Positions 26,681 to 35,681 of a DNA stretch of 64,000 bases are shown here, piece by piece. Both the position numbers and the translations under genes were made by a program. Under the pieces are notes generated by a model that was not told the DNA's origin, ran no database searches, and saw nothing but the letters and a program-made list of their open reading frames with translations. Source of the DNA: an uncultured Azospirillum sp. (GTDB lineage Bacteria > Pseudomonadota > Alphaproteobacteria > RF32 > CAG-239); the NCBI GenBank assembly GCA_947301965.1, contig CAMYUM010000006.1, forward strand, positions 1 to 64,000. The letters run 5' to 3'. Position 1 is the stretch's first letter; the number at the start of each line of letters is the position of its first letter.

Positions 26681-27590
26681 CTGGCTGAATCGTTTGGGCT
26701 TGGGGTTGAAAAAGTCGTCTTCTAAGCTGACGGACGGAATAAGCGGGATTTTCACCAAGAGAAAACTCGATGCCTCTACTTTGGAAGAGTTGGAAGAACT
26801 ACTAATCAGCGCAGATATGGGGGTTAAGACCTCTGCCAAAATTGTTGCGGCGTTCGGAGCTAACCGGCAGGATAAGGACATAAGCGAAGAAGAAATAAAG
26901 GCAAAATTGGCTGAAGAAATTGAAAAGATTTTGCTACCATGCCAGAAATCTCTCGAAATAGACAGTAATCAAAAACCGTTTGTTATTTTAATGATAGGCG
27001 TAAATGGTGCCGGTAAGACGACGACTATCGGTAAATTGGCGCAAAAATTAAAGCTTCAGGGCAAAAAGGTTTCGCTGATTGCCGCTGACACGTTCAGAGC
27101 GGCGGCAGTTGAACAATTGCAGGTTTGGGGAGAACGTGCAGGTGTCAGAGTTTTTGCCGGTCCCAATGGTTGTGATAGTGCCGGATTGTGCTATGATGGG
27201 CTGGCTCAGGCAATAAAAGCCGGAGATGATGTTGTGTTTATTGATACGGCCGGACGTTTGCAAAACAAAAGCGGGCTGATGGACGAGCTAAAGAAAATTG
27301 ATAAAGTAATAAAGAAGATTATCCCCACAGCACCGCATGCCACGATTTTGACATTAGATGCGACCAATGGGCAAAATGCCATGGCGCAGGTGGAGATATT
27401 TGGCGAGGCGTTGAAAGTTGACGGCTTGGTCATGACAAAGCTGGACGGAACGGCAAAAGGCGGGATTTTAGCAGCAATCGCTGACGAGCACTCTACTCCG
27501 GTGTTTTATATCGGCGTGGGCGAAAGCATTGAGGACTTAAACGAGTTCAACGCAACCGAGTTTGCCAGAGGGCTGATGAATTTGGGGTAA
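26673..27590 (+). CDS. ftsY: Signal recognition particle receptor FtsY
   Basis: GTPase that docks the SRP-ribosome complex at the inner membrane. The 305-residue protein is the NG core only: N domain (LEELEELLISADMGVKT), then the G domain with GVNGAGKTTTIGKLAQ, ADTFRAAAVEQLQVW, IDTAGRLQNK and the guanine-specificity motif MTKLDGTAKGGI. The acidic N-terminal A domain of enterobacterial FtsY is absent, as in many bacteria. The ATG is set by AGGAG nine bases upstream, inside mtaB. Co-transcription of mtaB and ftsY is clear from the overlap. Confidence 0.96.
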   Translation: MSSWLNRLGLGLKKSSSKLTDGISGIFTKRKLDASTLEELEELLISADMGVKTSAKIVAAFGANRQDKDISEEEIKAKLAEEIEKILLPCQKSLEIDSNQKPFVILMIGVNGAGKTTTIGKLAQKLKLQGKKVSLIAADTFRAAAVEQLQVWGERAGVRVFAGPNGCDSAGLCYDGLAQAIKAGDDVVFIDTAGRLQNKSGLMDELKKIDKVIKKIIPTAPHATILTLDATNGQNAMAQVEIFGEALKVDGLVMTKLDGTAKGGILAAIADEHSTPVFYIGVGESIEDLNEFNATEFARGLMNLG

Positions 27591-27621
27591 AAACTATTGA
27601 TAATCTCAGTAAAATTGGTTT

Positions 27622-29256
27622 TTATTTATCCTCTATTGACAACACTGGAATAACACTAAACAACAACCATTTTTTCGTTTCCTTATCTGTTCTCGTTTTG
27701 TGATTTCTTCGCAGAAATTGCTGTAGTTGTCTCCGGTATTTTATCTTGCTAAATACACCAAAATTTTTATATTTAGATACTGGATTTTTCGTGTAGGCTT
27801 CATAATAAGCCTTTTTAATATCTTTATCAACTAGCGTTTGACGTATCAAATCAATAACCATTTGACATATTTTTATGTAATCGGAAAAATGTTTACTCCA
27901 ATTGTTTGTTATCTGCTTCGAGTGTATCCTTCTGAAATATAGAGTTTCTTTGCAAATTCCACAACGTTCAGCAGAAAGTAATGCGTGTGGAAAAAAAACA
28001 TTATCTTCAAAGAACAAATGTGGTGGAAATGTTATATTATTATCTTGCAGAAACTGTCGTCTATAACAGGTAAGACAAGAAGATATTGCCATCCTTGTAA
28101 TAAAACTTTTACATTGTTTATAAGAAAAACATCGAAACTTAAAGTTTTTCGGCAGATATTCAAATTGATAATATGCATTATATTCCTCTTGGCCAGTAGT
28201 ATCATTAACATTAACACCACCATACGATAACATGTCTAAATTATCTAACCTTAAATTGGCATACAGAATATCTAATGTATCTTCTTTAATCCAATCATCC
28301 GCATCTAAAAAGAACACATATGTACCTTTGGCTATCTGCATTGCATTGTTTCGTGAACAAGATAAACCTTGATTTTTTTGGTCTATAATTTTAATGCGCT
28401 TATCTTTTTTAGAATATTCTTTCAAAATCTCAAGTGAGCCATCTGTCGAACCATCATTAACACAAATAATTTCAATATCCTTTAATGTCTGGTTGATAAC
28501 GCTGTCTAAACATTTGGACAGGTATTTTTTGCCGTTATAACAAGCTATTACAATGCTAAATTTTAAAACATCATCTGAAAGGTAGTGACGATCTAAAACA
28601 GAAACTTTTTCTATAATGTGTTTGTTATTATTTCGCCAATCATCACTAATTCCACCTCTGTAAAAATTTGCAATCAAAAAATTTAAATATTTAAAACAAC
28701 AATTTTCTTTACAAAATACAATAAATTTTTCCCAGTCACTTGCAAAACGATAATGTTCATCATACATACCATATTTATCAAATAAACAACGTCTAATAAA
28801 AGAAGCTTGGTGACAAATTGTATTATTTTGAAAATATTTAATGTCAAGTTGGTCTGTATATTTCCGTATCACAGAGGCTCCATCCAGTTCTTTAATTCGA
28901 ACATTGCCATATAGTACATCTGCATTATATTTCCTACCTACAAACACTTTTTCTAAAACATCATTTGCCGCAAAACAATCTCCACCATTCATAAAATTGA
29001 GCCATTCCCCTGTAGCACGCTTAATACCTTTATTCATGGCATTATAAACGCCATTGTCTTTTTCTGAAATAAATATATTAATTCGATTTTTATATTTTTC
29101 TAGAACATCAAGCGTACCATCAGTCGACCCTCCGTCTACTACAATCCATTCAAAACCTTGCCAGCTTTGGTTGATGATACTTTCACATGTACGTTCAATT
29201 TCATCTTTTATATTATAGTATATAGTAATAATGCTCAGTGTGGGAGTGTTTTTCAT
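27622..29256 (-). CDS. Two-domain GT2 glycosyltransferase
   Basis: 544 residues with two consecutive GT-A glycosyltransferase family 2 domains. The first (1-225) starts TPTLSIITIYYNIKDEI and has WIVVDGGSTDGT, a WcaA-like type. The second (232-470) starts FSIVIACYNGKKYLSKCLDS and has CVNDGSTDGS with the metal-binding FFLDADDWI. The protein ends KKWLLFSVIPVLSIEDK, a tail shared with the two upstream glycosyltransferases of different fold. It should add two sugars, or one sugar twice, to a surface glycan. The ATG is at 29256 with GAGGAG upstream, beginning four bases after the preceding stop. Confidence 0.9.
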   Translation of the reverse strand: MKNTPTLSIITIYYNIKDEIERTCESIINQSWQGFEWIVVDGGSTDGTLDVLEKYKNRINIFISEKDNGVYNAMNKGIKRATGEWLNFMNGGDCFAANDVLEKVFVGRKYNADVLYGNVRIKELDGASVIRKYTDQLDIKYFQNNTICHQASFIRRCLFDKYGMYDEHYRFASDWEKFIVFCKENCCFKYLNFLIANFYRGGISDDWRNNNKHIIEKVSVLDRHYLSDDVLKFSIVIACYNGKKYLSKCLDSVINQTLKDIEIICVNDGSTDGSLEILKEYSKKDKRIKIIDQKNQGLSCSRNNAMQIAKGTYVFFLDADDWIKEDTLDILYANLRLDNLDMLSYGGVNVNDTTGQEEYNAYYQFEYLPKNFKFRCFSYKQCKSFITRMAISSCLTCYRRQFLQDNNITFPPHLFFEDNVFFPHALLSAERCGICKETLYFRRIHSKQITNNWSKHFSDYIKICQMVIDLIRQTLVDKDIKKAYYEAYTKNPVSKYKNFGVFSKIKYRRQLQQFLRRNHKTRTDKETKKWLLFSVIPVLSIEDK

Positions 29257-29260
29257 TATC

Positions 29261-30178
29261 TCATTTCTCCTCAATACTTAAAAGTGGTATAAAGCTAAAT
29301 AAAAAATATTTCTGGATTTTCTTTTGAATTATTTTGCGTGACATGTTTATTTGAAATTTATTTTCATAAATTTGAAAAACTAAATCCTTGTTCAAAACAA
29401 CCTTTTTGGGGTGCAAAAGCTTAAAAATCTGTTTTGTTTTTTTATTTAAGTCTCTGTTTCTGCCATTATAGTGTACACCTTCCTCTCCAATATTTGAAAT
29501 CAAACAATGTGCCGGATTAATACATAAACCATCATGTGCTACTATATTAAATGTCCATGGGTATGCCCAAGAATCTATTTCGCCACGTTGTAATTTCTCT
29601 AAAATTTTTCCCCAATATGCCTGCACATTAATGTCATCAGAGAATTTTGCTAATTCTTTCTTGCCGTATTTTGATAAATCTAATGAAAAATATTGCCACC
29701 TGTCAGACCAACTAGCCCAACCCCAGCAATGTTCTATTTTAGCAAAATAATAACTTTCTTTTATATTTGCATCAATCGGTGCATCACCGGCAATGTGCCA
29801 TACACGTTTGTCTTCACGATATTTATTTAACAAATTTTCACAAAATGAGAAAAATGTTAAATCAGGCACACAGTCATCTTCTAAAATAATACCTTCTGGT
29901 TCGTTGGCAAAAAACCACGATACAGCACTTGAAACTCCATACTTGCAACCACCAGAATTTACTTTTAGAAAACGTGTTTTTACATCGCATGGCCAGTTTA
30001 TATGGCTCAAAAGATATTGACGTACTTCTTCTATTTTTTCTTTCTCCCCGTCTTTTTCTGGGCGCGGACCATCAGAAGCAATATATAATCTAGGAGGTTT
30101 TGCTTTAGCAATCATTGCAAAGACGTCTTTTAAATAGTCAAGACGATTAAATGTTAACAATAAGACTGCTGTCTTCAT
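29261..30178 (-). CDS. Glycosyltransferase, HlpA/GNT-I-like GT-A type
   Basis: A 305-residue GT-A enzyme beginning AVLLLTFNRLDYLKDVFAMI, with IASDGPRPEKDGE, the metal-binding IILEDDCVPDLTFF near residue 97, and the acceptor-side CWGWASWSDRWQYF. This pattern matches the glycosyltransferases often annotated hemolytic protein HlpA-like or N-acetylglucosaminyltransferase-like. Donor and acceptor are unknown. The C-terminus QKYFLFSFIPLLSIEEK is a variant of the tail on its neighbours. The ATG directly abuts the GT8 stop codon, with GAGGAC upstream. Confidence 0.85.
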   Translation of the reverse strand: MKTAVLLLTFNRLDYLKDVFAMIAKAKPPRLYIASDGPRPEKDGEKEKIEEVRQYLLSHINWPCDVKTRFLKVNSGGCKYGVSSAVSWFFANEPEGIILEDDCVPDLTFFSFCENLLNKYREDKRVWHIAGDAPIDANIKESYYFAKIEHCWGWASWSDRWQYFSLDLSKYGKKELAKFSDDINVQAYWGKILEKLQRGEIDSWAYPWTFNIVAHDGLCINPAHCLISNIGEEGVHYNGRNRDLNKKTKQIFKLLHPKKVVLNKDLVFQIYENKFQINMSRKIIQKKIQKYFLFSFIPLLSIEEK

Positions 30179-31081
30179 TTATTTGTCCTCTATACTTAAG
30201 ATTGGTAAAATTCCTAACAACTTGTATTTTTTTAATTGGGCGGAAGATACTAAATAAGCGGAAAATTTTTGTTTTACTAGTTTGGCAAACTTTGTTTGTT
30301 GTAAAATCTCATCAAAATCCTCTGATCTTATGCTTTGGGTTTTCCAAGGTTTCTTACCTGTATAGTGTATAACCAATGGTTTTACTTCGCCTCGTTCAGG
30401 ATGTTTTTTCTTCAACATTTCAGAATGATCTGGCATAAAGTTGTAGCGATAATCTAATATCTTGAATTTTCCATCAAATAAAATATTAAAGACATCTTGG
30501 TCAGGACAGCTTAATTTATCAAATAATTGGATAGTTAGTTCTATTAGCTTTTCCTGATATTTATTTTTAATAAACTTTTGAATATCCAAAAGCATTACAC
30601 CGGCATTAAAATATTGATCCCCCCCTCTGTATTTAGGCCATATTTTTTCTTTCAGTGTTGTATAGTTCCCGACATAAAAATCTTCTAACACGGCTCCTAC
30701 CGCATATTTACCTAGATCTTCACTATATAATTCAGCAATATCGCCCTTAATTATTACATCAACATCAATATATATTACTTTACCAAGATTAGGGGCTATT
30801 TCCGGTATAAAATAGCGTGAAAACGTATTTAAGGAATAGTGTTTTAAATTTGGAAACCTGTTTAATCCAAATTTTGACATATCAATGTACCTGATATTTT
30901 TATGCTTAAATTTCTTTAAGCTCTGCATAATAAGTTTTTTGTTTTTTTTGCTTATTCCTCCGTCCATCACATAAAAATCTATGTTTGACTTTGTATGCAT
31001 CAGCATGGAATACATTGTGGTGCATAAAAAAGGTGCATAATTATCATCACATGCTAAAAATACGGGGATTGAAGAGTGCAT
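30179..31081 (-). CDS. GT8 family glycosyltransferase
   Basis: 300 residues of the LgtC/RfaJ type (retaining glucosyl- or galactosyltransferases of LPS and capsules). It starts IPVFLACDDNYAPFLCTTMYS, with the DxD metal motif VIYIDVDVII near residue 105, YFNAGVMLLDI, and the family-typical C-terminal motif VIHYTGKKPWK. It ends KKYKLLGILPILSIEDK, the shared tail. The start has AAAGGG upstream. It is the second gene of a minus-strand operon that begins with the 68-residue motif protein. Confidence 0.9.
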   Translation of the reverse strand: MHSSIPVFLACDDNYAPFLCTTMYSMLMHTKSNIDFYVMDGGISKKNKKLIMQSLKKFKHKNIRYIDMSKFGLNRFPNLKHYSLNTFSRYFIPEIAPNLGKVIYIDVDVIIKGDIAELYSEDLGKYAVGAVLEDFYVGNYTTLKEKIWPKYRGGDQYFNAGVMLLDIQKFIKNKYQEKLIELTIQLFDKLSCPDQDVFNILFDGKFKILDYRYNFMPDHSEMLKKKHPERGEVKPLVIHYTGKKPWKTQSIRSEDFDEILQQTKFAKLVKQKFSAYLVSSAQLKKYKLLGILPILSIEDK

Positions 31082-31093
31082 CAGAGTATCCCT

Positions 31094-31300
31094 TTACATC
31101 AACTTCTTACTTACTTTCATTATGGGGATACCAAGAAAATAATATTTAGTAGTGTTTCCATTGGCCTTTTTGCAACACTTTAAAACAGGAACGCCAAGAA
31201 TTCTCCATGTTTTTTTATCTTTTTTTTCTTTCCAACCATATATTGGCAAAAGTGCAAATAATTTGACTGTTCGTGAATGTATCATAGCCTTTTGTCCCAT
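31094..31300 (-). CDS. 68-residue protein built from three copies of the glycosyltransferase tail motif
   Basis: A small basic protein with no recognised domain. It is almost entirely three units of a module that elsewhere in the window sits at the ends of glycosyltransferases: VKLFALLPIYGWKEKKDK, KTWRILGVPVLKCCKK and TKYYFLGIPIMKVSKK. Each unit is aromatic/basic, then hydrophobic with Gly-Ile/Val-Pro, then basic. AGAAGATAAA precedes the ATG, a weak ribosome binding site. It is 12 bp upstream of the GT8 gene on the same strand, first in the operon. It may be a scaffold or membrane-docking peptide; it could also be the remnant of a larger enzyme. Confidence 0.65.
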   Translation of the reverse strand: MGQKAMIHSRTVKLFALLPIYGWKEKKDKKTWRILGVPVLKCCKKANGNTTKYYFLGIPIMKVSKKLM

Positions 31301-31420
31301 TTTATCTTCTAATATAATGTTTTAGAATGTTTTATCAATAAATACCAGAAAAAGCAATATTTTTTTTTGCATAAAAGAATATACACACAAATCAATTGAA
31401 ACATGCCTTTGCATAAGTGT

Positions 31421-31458
31421 ATTTAATCCTTGCATACATAATATTTACGTTATAGTAT
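31421..31458 (+). promoter_or_regulatory. Promoter region of the fused GT2/glycerophosphotransferase operon (copy 1)
   Basis: The block beginning ATTTAATCCTTGCATACA is repeated at 36853 with 35 of 38 positions identical. It includes TTGCAT and TATAGT spaced 15 bases, a possible sigma-70-type pair with a short spacer. It lies 50 bp before the gene start. Conservation of just this block before two GT2 genes supports a promoter. Confidence 0.6.
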
Positions 31459-31507
31459 CAGTGCAAAATGTTAGCTATTAATGTTGTTTTATTGAGATAG
31501 AGGATAG

Positions 31508-34186
31508 ATGATGCCTAAGGTTTCCGTAATTGTACCTGTATATAATGTCGAACAATATTTGAGGCAGTGTTTGGATAGCCTGGTTAATCAAACACTGAAT
31601 GATATCGAGATTGTCTGCATAAACGATGGCTCAACAGATGGCTCACTTGAGATTTTGAAAGAATATTCTAAAAAAGATAGTAGAATCATATTCATTGACA
31701 AAAAAAATGAAGGAGTTTCAGCGGCAAGAAATAAGGGATTGGATATTGCTAAGGGCGAATATGTTGTTTTTTGTGATGGTGATGATTATTATGAACCATC
31801 GTATTGCACAGAAATGTACGATGCAATTACCACAAATAAAGATGTTGACTTAGTTTTATGTGATATAACGGCAAAACACGAAGAAGGTGACAAGCGCGAT
31901 CCCGCAAGATACCGGCATCCTCCATATGTGGGCAAATTAAAGTTAAACGGCTATCTTAAAGCACATATAGGAAGCGTATGGCATATAATGTGTTGTATTT
32001 TTAATAAAGAAGTTATTGACAAATATAAATTAAAATTTCCAAAAGTGAGAACTGCAGAAGACACAGCATTCCTCTGTTGTTATTTAGCAGTAATAAAAAA
32101 TGCATATGGTCTAAAAAAGGCATTATATACATATAGATTAGTGCCAAATTCAACAATGGCTAATGCGTATATATCATCAGATTGTTCTTCTGAAAATCCG
32201 CTTATGGATATGATAATTGCATATAAGTATATTTCAGATTTCCTCAAAATAGAGAATAATTTGAAAAAGAATTGGATATTCGACTTGTTAGAAAGGCGTT
32301 TTTGGGTATTAGATAGGTTTAACATAAGACAAAAAAACATATATTTAGAAAATTTAAATAAAATGCTATTATCCGAAATAGATGCTAGTAGTTTGGAGGC
32401 ATACAGACAATTATATCTTTGTAAACAGCATAACTTTCCCAAACTTTATGAACTAAGAAAAAAAATTGTGCTAGGGAAAGACAAGAAGATAAGTATACTT
32501 GGAATCACCATATATCGAAAAAAAGTAAAAGCAAACAAAAAGAAGTATTATATCTTTGGAATTCGTTATTTAACAAAGAAAATAGAACAAAATATAAAAA
32601 AATATTATTTATTTGGCGTTTTAGTATATAAAAAACGTAATTCAAAAGTTAAACAAAATTCTGAAGCTTGGCCCATATTAGTGGAAAATAGGCATAAAGA
32701 ATTAACTCATTCATTAAATTATACAATATGTTTTGATAGCTTAAGAAACATCTATGTTGATAAAGACAACGCTTGGTTCTTCTTCCAATATTTACAATCT
32801 CAAAATATTCCATCAAAGTTCATTACACTTGATCCAAACTTAAAAGGACAAGATATTGTTTATGTGTCTAGCGAAGATGACTTTTTATTATCACATGTTG
32901 ATTTAATTGCAAATAGCCAAAACGTAGTAACATCTTATGGTCTTTCTGTTGAAAATGGTAGACTTCTTAAATCTCTGACTTGGTTAAAATACATTTTTAT
33001 TGAGCATGGCGTATGTTTATTTAAAAAAGGCTACTTATATAAGCCTGATAGATTTGATGCTATTGTTGCTGCCACCAAGTTAACAAAAGATTTTTATATA
33101 GAGAGAAATGTATGGCCAGAAGCTAGGATTATTCCATGCGGTTTATCTAGATGGGATATGTTAAGAGGCAACAAACAAAAAGAAAATACAATATTTGTAT
33201 TTTTTACATATCGTAGATCTGCTGAAACTAATGAAGAACAATTTGTAAAATATGAAAATTCTATCAAAAAGATTCTACTGCAATTAAAGAAAATATGTGC
33301 CGGTACTAAAATTGTCTGTTGTTTTCATCACAACTTAGCAGGAACCATAACATTTTCGGATTTTGGTGATGATATTACAATAATTTCGGAAAATGATATT
33401 CCATATTGGAAAACTCATGCTTCGATGTGTCTGACCGATTATTCATCAATGGCGTTTGAATTTATGTATCAGGATAAACCAGTAATTTTTTATCGATTTG
33501 ACTATTTTGACTCAACTCTTATACAATATGATCAAACAAATGCATATTCTGCAGCACAAGAAGATGATAAGCTTTATAATGTTTTTTATGATGAAAAATC
33601 CGCAATGGATAAAATTGAATATTATGTTAAGCACAATTTCGAATTAGAGGAAAGATATAAAAAAATTAATAAAACTATTTTTTGGGAACAAGAAAATTGT
33701 TGTTCAGACTTATATAGATTTATATGCAATTTTGATAAGGAATCTCAAAAACCTGAAAAATATTATATAGTTTCAGGAGGTTTTGATCCCATCCATGAAG
33801 GGCATATTGAAATGATAAAAGCCTCGGTGGCTGTATCAGATGGCGTAATTGTGTTAGTCAATTCTGACGAATGGCTTTGTCGAAAGAAAGGTAAAAATTT
33901 CCATACCATAAAGACGCGAAAAGCTATTTTAGAAAATCTAAAGGGCGTAATAGATGTCTTAGAATTTGATGATTCTGATAACTCAGCATGTGATGGGATT
34001 AGAAAAGTTAGAGCTAAATACCCAAATGCGCATTTAGTTTTTGCTAATGGTGGGGATAGAAAAAAAGATAATATACCTGAAGTTTCTGTCTGCGAAGAAT
34101 GTAATGTTGATTTGGCTTTTGGTGTCGGGGGGACAGGTAAAACAAATTCATCTTCATGGATATTAGAAAAATGGAATAAACAGTAA
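31508..34186 (+). CDS. Trifunctional fusion: GT2 glycosyltransferase, CDP-glycerol glycerophosphotransferase, cytidylyltransferase
   Basis: 892 residues. Residues 1-230 form a GT2 domain (VSVIVPVYNVEQYLRQCLDS, CINDGSTDGS, FCDGDDYY). Residues 321-380 hold three tandem basic/aromatic modules (KKISILGITIYRKK, KKKYYIFGIRYLTKK, IKKYYLFGVLVYKK). Residues 400-745 match the TagB/TagF-type glycerophosphotransferase (FIEHGVCLFKKGYL, CFHHNLAG, LTDYSSMAFEFMYQDKPVIF). Residues 752-892 are a nucleotidyltransferase with GGFDPIHEGH and ANGGDRKKDNIPE, near the RfaE2/TagD-like group. Inference: it activates a polyol phosphate with CTP, transfers it and adds sugar. Start ATG ATG follows GAGG; 31511 is equally likely. 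First gene of a plus-strand operon. Confidence 0.9.
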   Translation: MMPKVSVIVPVYNVEQYLRQCLDSLVNQTLNDIEIVCINDGSTDGSLEILKEYSKKDSRIIFIDKKNEGVSAARNKGLDIAKGEYVVFCDGDDYYEPSYCTEMYDAITTNKDVDLVLCDITAKHEEGDKRDPARYRHPPYVGKLKLNGYLKAHIGSVWHIMCCIFNKEVIDKYKLKFPKVRTAEDTAFLCCYLAVIKNAYGLKKALYTYRLVPNSTMANAYISSDCSSENPLMDMIIAYKYISDFLKIENNLKKNWIFDLLERRFWVLDRFNIRQKNIYLENLNKMLLSEIDASSLEAYRQLYLCKQHNFPKLYELRKKIVLGKDKKISILGITIYRKKVKANKKKYYIFGIRYLTKKIEQNIKKYYLFGVLVYKKRNSKVKQNSEAWPILVENRHKELTHSLNYTICFDSLRNIYVDKDNAWFFFQYLQSQNIPSKFITLDPNLKGQDIVYVSSEDDFLLSHVDLIANSQNVVTSYGLSVENGRLLKSLTWLKYIFIEHGVCLFKKGYLYKPDRFDAIVAATKLTKDFYIERNVWPEARIIPCGLSRWDMLRGNKQKENTIFVFFTYRRSAETNEEQFVKYENSIKKILLQLKKICAGTKIVCCFHHNLAGTITFSDFGDDITIISENDIPYWKTHASMCLTDYSSMAFEFMYQDKPVIFYRFDYFDSTLIQYDQTNAYSAAQEDDKLYNVFYDEKSAMDKIEYYVKHNFELEERYKKINKTIFWEQENCCSDLYRFICNFDKESQKPEKYYIVSGGFDPIHEGHIEMIKASVAVSDGVIVLVNSDEWLCRKKGKNFHTIKTRKAILENLKGVIDVLEFDDSDNSACDGIRKVRAKYPNAHLVFANGGDRKKDNIPEVSVCEECNVDLAFGVGGTGKTNSSSWILEKWNKQ

Positions 34187-34228
34187 GATAGTATTGTTGT
34201 TGGATATCTGTTGTAGTGAGCTGAGGGT

Positions 34229-35671
34229 ATGCTATTTAATTCATTGACATTTATACTATTATTTTTGCCAGTAGTGGTAATTATATACTATTACTTGATA
34301 GCAAAAAGAATCATAGTGGGAGCTCGAGTGTGGCTAGTCGGAGCGTCTCTGTTTTTTTATGCTTTTTGGAATGTTTATTATTTGCCATTAATTCTGATAT
34401 CAATTGCAATGAATTTTACATTAGGTTCAACAATTTCTTCGAAAGATGTACGTTTAAATAAACGTACATTATTAATCTGGGGCATTATATTGAATGTTTG
34501 TGCTCTAGGATATTTTAAATATACAGATTTTATGATTTCCAACATCAATTGGATTTTTCATATTGAAATTCCATTGCAACATATTGTATTACCATTAGCA
34601 ATATCGTTCTTTACGTTTCAGCAAATAGCTTATCTTGTTGATTGTTATAAAGGGATAACTAAAGAATATGATATTTTGCAATATGCTTTGTTTGTATCTT
34701 TCTTTCCTCAGCTTATTGCAGGTCCGATTGTTGCTCATTACGAGATGATGCCACAGTTTGTTAGAACTTCGAATTTGGTAAAAAATTATCACAATATTTT
34801 GCTTGGAATTTTAATCTTTGTTATCGGTTTATTTAAGAAAATTGTTATCGCTGATACGTGTGCCAAGTATGCTACAATAGGCTTTGACCAACTGCCTAAT
34901 TTGACATTTTGGGGAGGATGGTTTACTTCACTTTCATACACTGCACAAATTTATTTTGATTTCAGTGGTTATTGTGACATGGCCATAGGTTGCGCCCTAC
35001 TGTTTAATATCAAACTACCAATTAACTTTAATAGTCCATACAAAGCATTGAATATTCAAGATTTTTGGCGACGTTGGCATATTACATTATCACGTTTTCT
35101 GCGAGATTATCTTTATATTCCGTTGGGCGGAAATCGCAAGGGTGAAATGCGCACTTGTGCCAATGTATTTACCGTATTTTTAATTGGCGGATTGTGGCAT
35201 GGCGCCGCTTGGACTTTTGTAATTTGGGGTATGTTACATGGTGTGGCAAATATAGTATTTCGTTTGTGGTCAAAAGTTGGGTTCACACTCAATAAATTTG
35301 TAGCTTGGTTACTCACATTAAATTTTATCAACCTGAGCTGGGTATTTTTCCGCGCTAATAGTTTTGATTCCGCCTTAAAAGTTATAAAGGCAATGTTTGA
35401 CGTTTCGTCGTTTACAAACAAACCCTGGTGGCGTATGAAATATTATTTAACAGATTTTGGTGTGCGGTCAAACGCTTTCTATGCTCTTGTTATATTGATT
35501 ATTCTATGTACCATATTGCCTAATTCTGTGCAGATCTTACAAAAGTTATCACTTATCAGAAACAAGAGAATTATTATCTCGTTTTCGTTAATATTAGCTT
35601 TAATCTCATTTGCTCTGCTGATAAAAATGATAGTGATTCCGTACAGCGAGTTTATTTACTTCAATTTTTAG
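34229..35671 (+). CDS. MBOAT family O-acyltransferase (AlgI/DltB-like)
   Basis: A 480-residue polytopic membrane protein that should move acyl groups across the inner membrane to a surface polymer. Signatures: SFFPQLIAGPIVAHYEMMPQ, YFDFSGYCDMAIG, NIQDFWRRWHITLSRFLRDY, YIPLGGNRKG, and GGLWHGAAWTFVIWGMLHG with the catalytic His. About ten to eleven membrane spans. It is followed 10 bp later by an SGNH-like partner, as in algI-algJ/X and dltB-dltD pairs. O-acetylation of the island's polymer is the likely role. Confidence 0.93.
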   Translation: MLFNSLTFILLFLPVVVIIYYYLIAKRIIVGARVWLVGASLFFYAFWNVYYLPLILISIAMNFTLGSTISSKDVRLNKRTLLIWGIILNVCALGYFKYTDFMISNINWIFHIEIPLQHIVLPLAISFFTFQQIAYLVDCYKGITKEYDILQYALFVSFFPQLIAGPIVAHYEMMPQFVRTSNLVKNYHNILLGILIFVIGLFKKIVIADTCAKYATIGFDQLPNLTFWGGWFTSLSYTAQIYFDFSGYCDMAIGCALLFNIKLPINFNSPYKALNIQDFWRRWHITLSRFLRDYLYIPLGGNRKGEMRTCANVFTVFLIGGLWHGAAWTFVIWGMLHGVANIVFRLWSKVGFTLNKFVAWLLTLNFINLSWVFFRANSFDSALKVIKAMFDVSSFTNKPWWRMKYYLTDFGVRSNAFYALVILIILCTILPNSVQILQKLSLIRNKRIIISFSLILALISFALLIKMIVIPYSEFIYFNF

Positions 35672-35681
35672 GGGAAGTATA

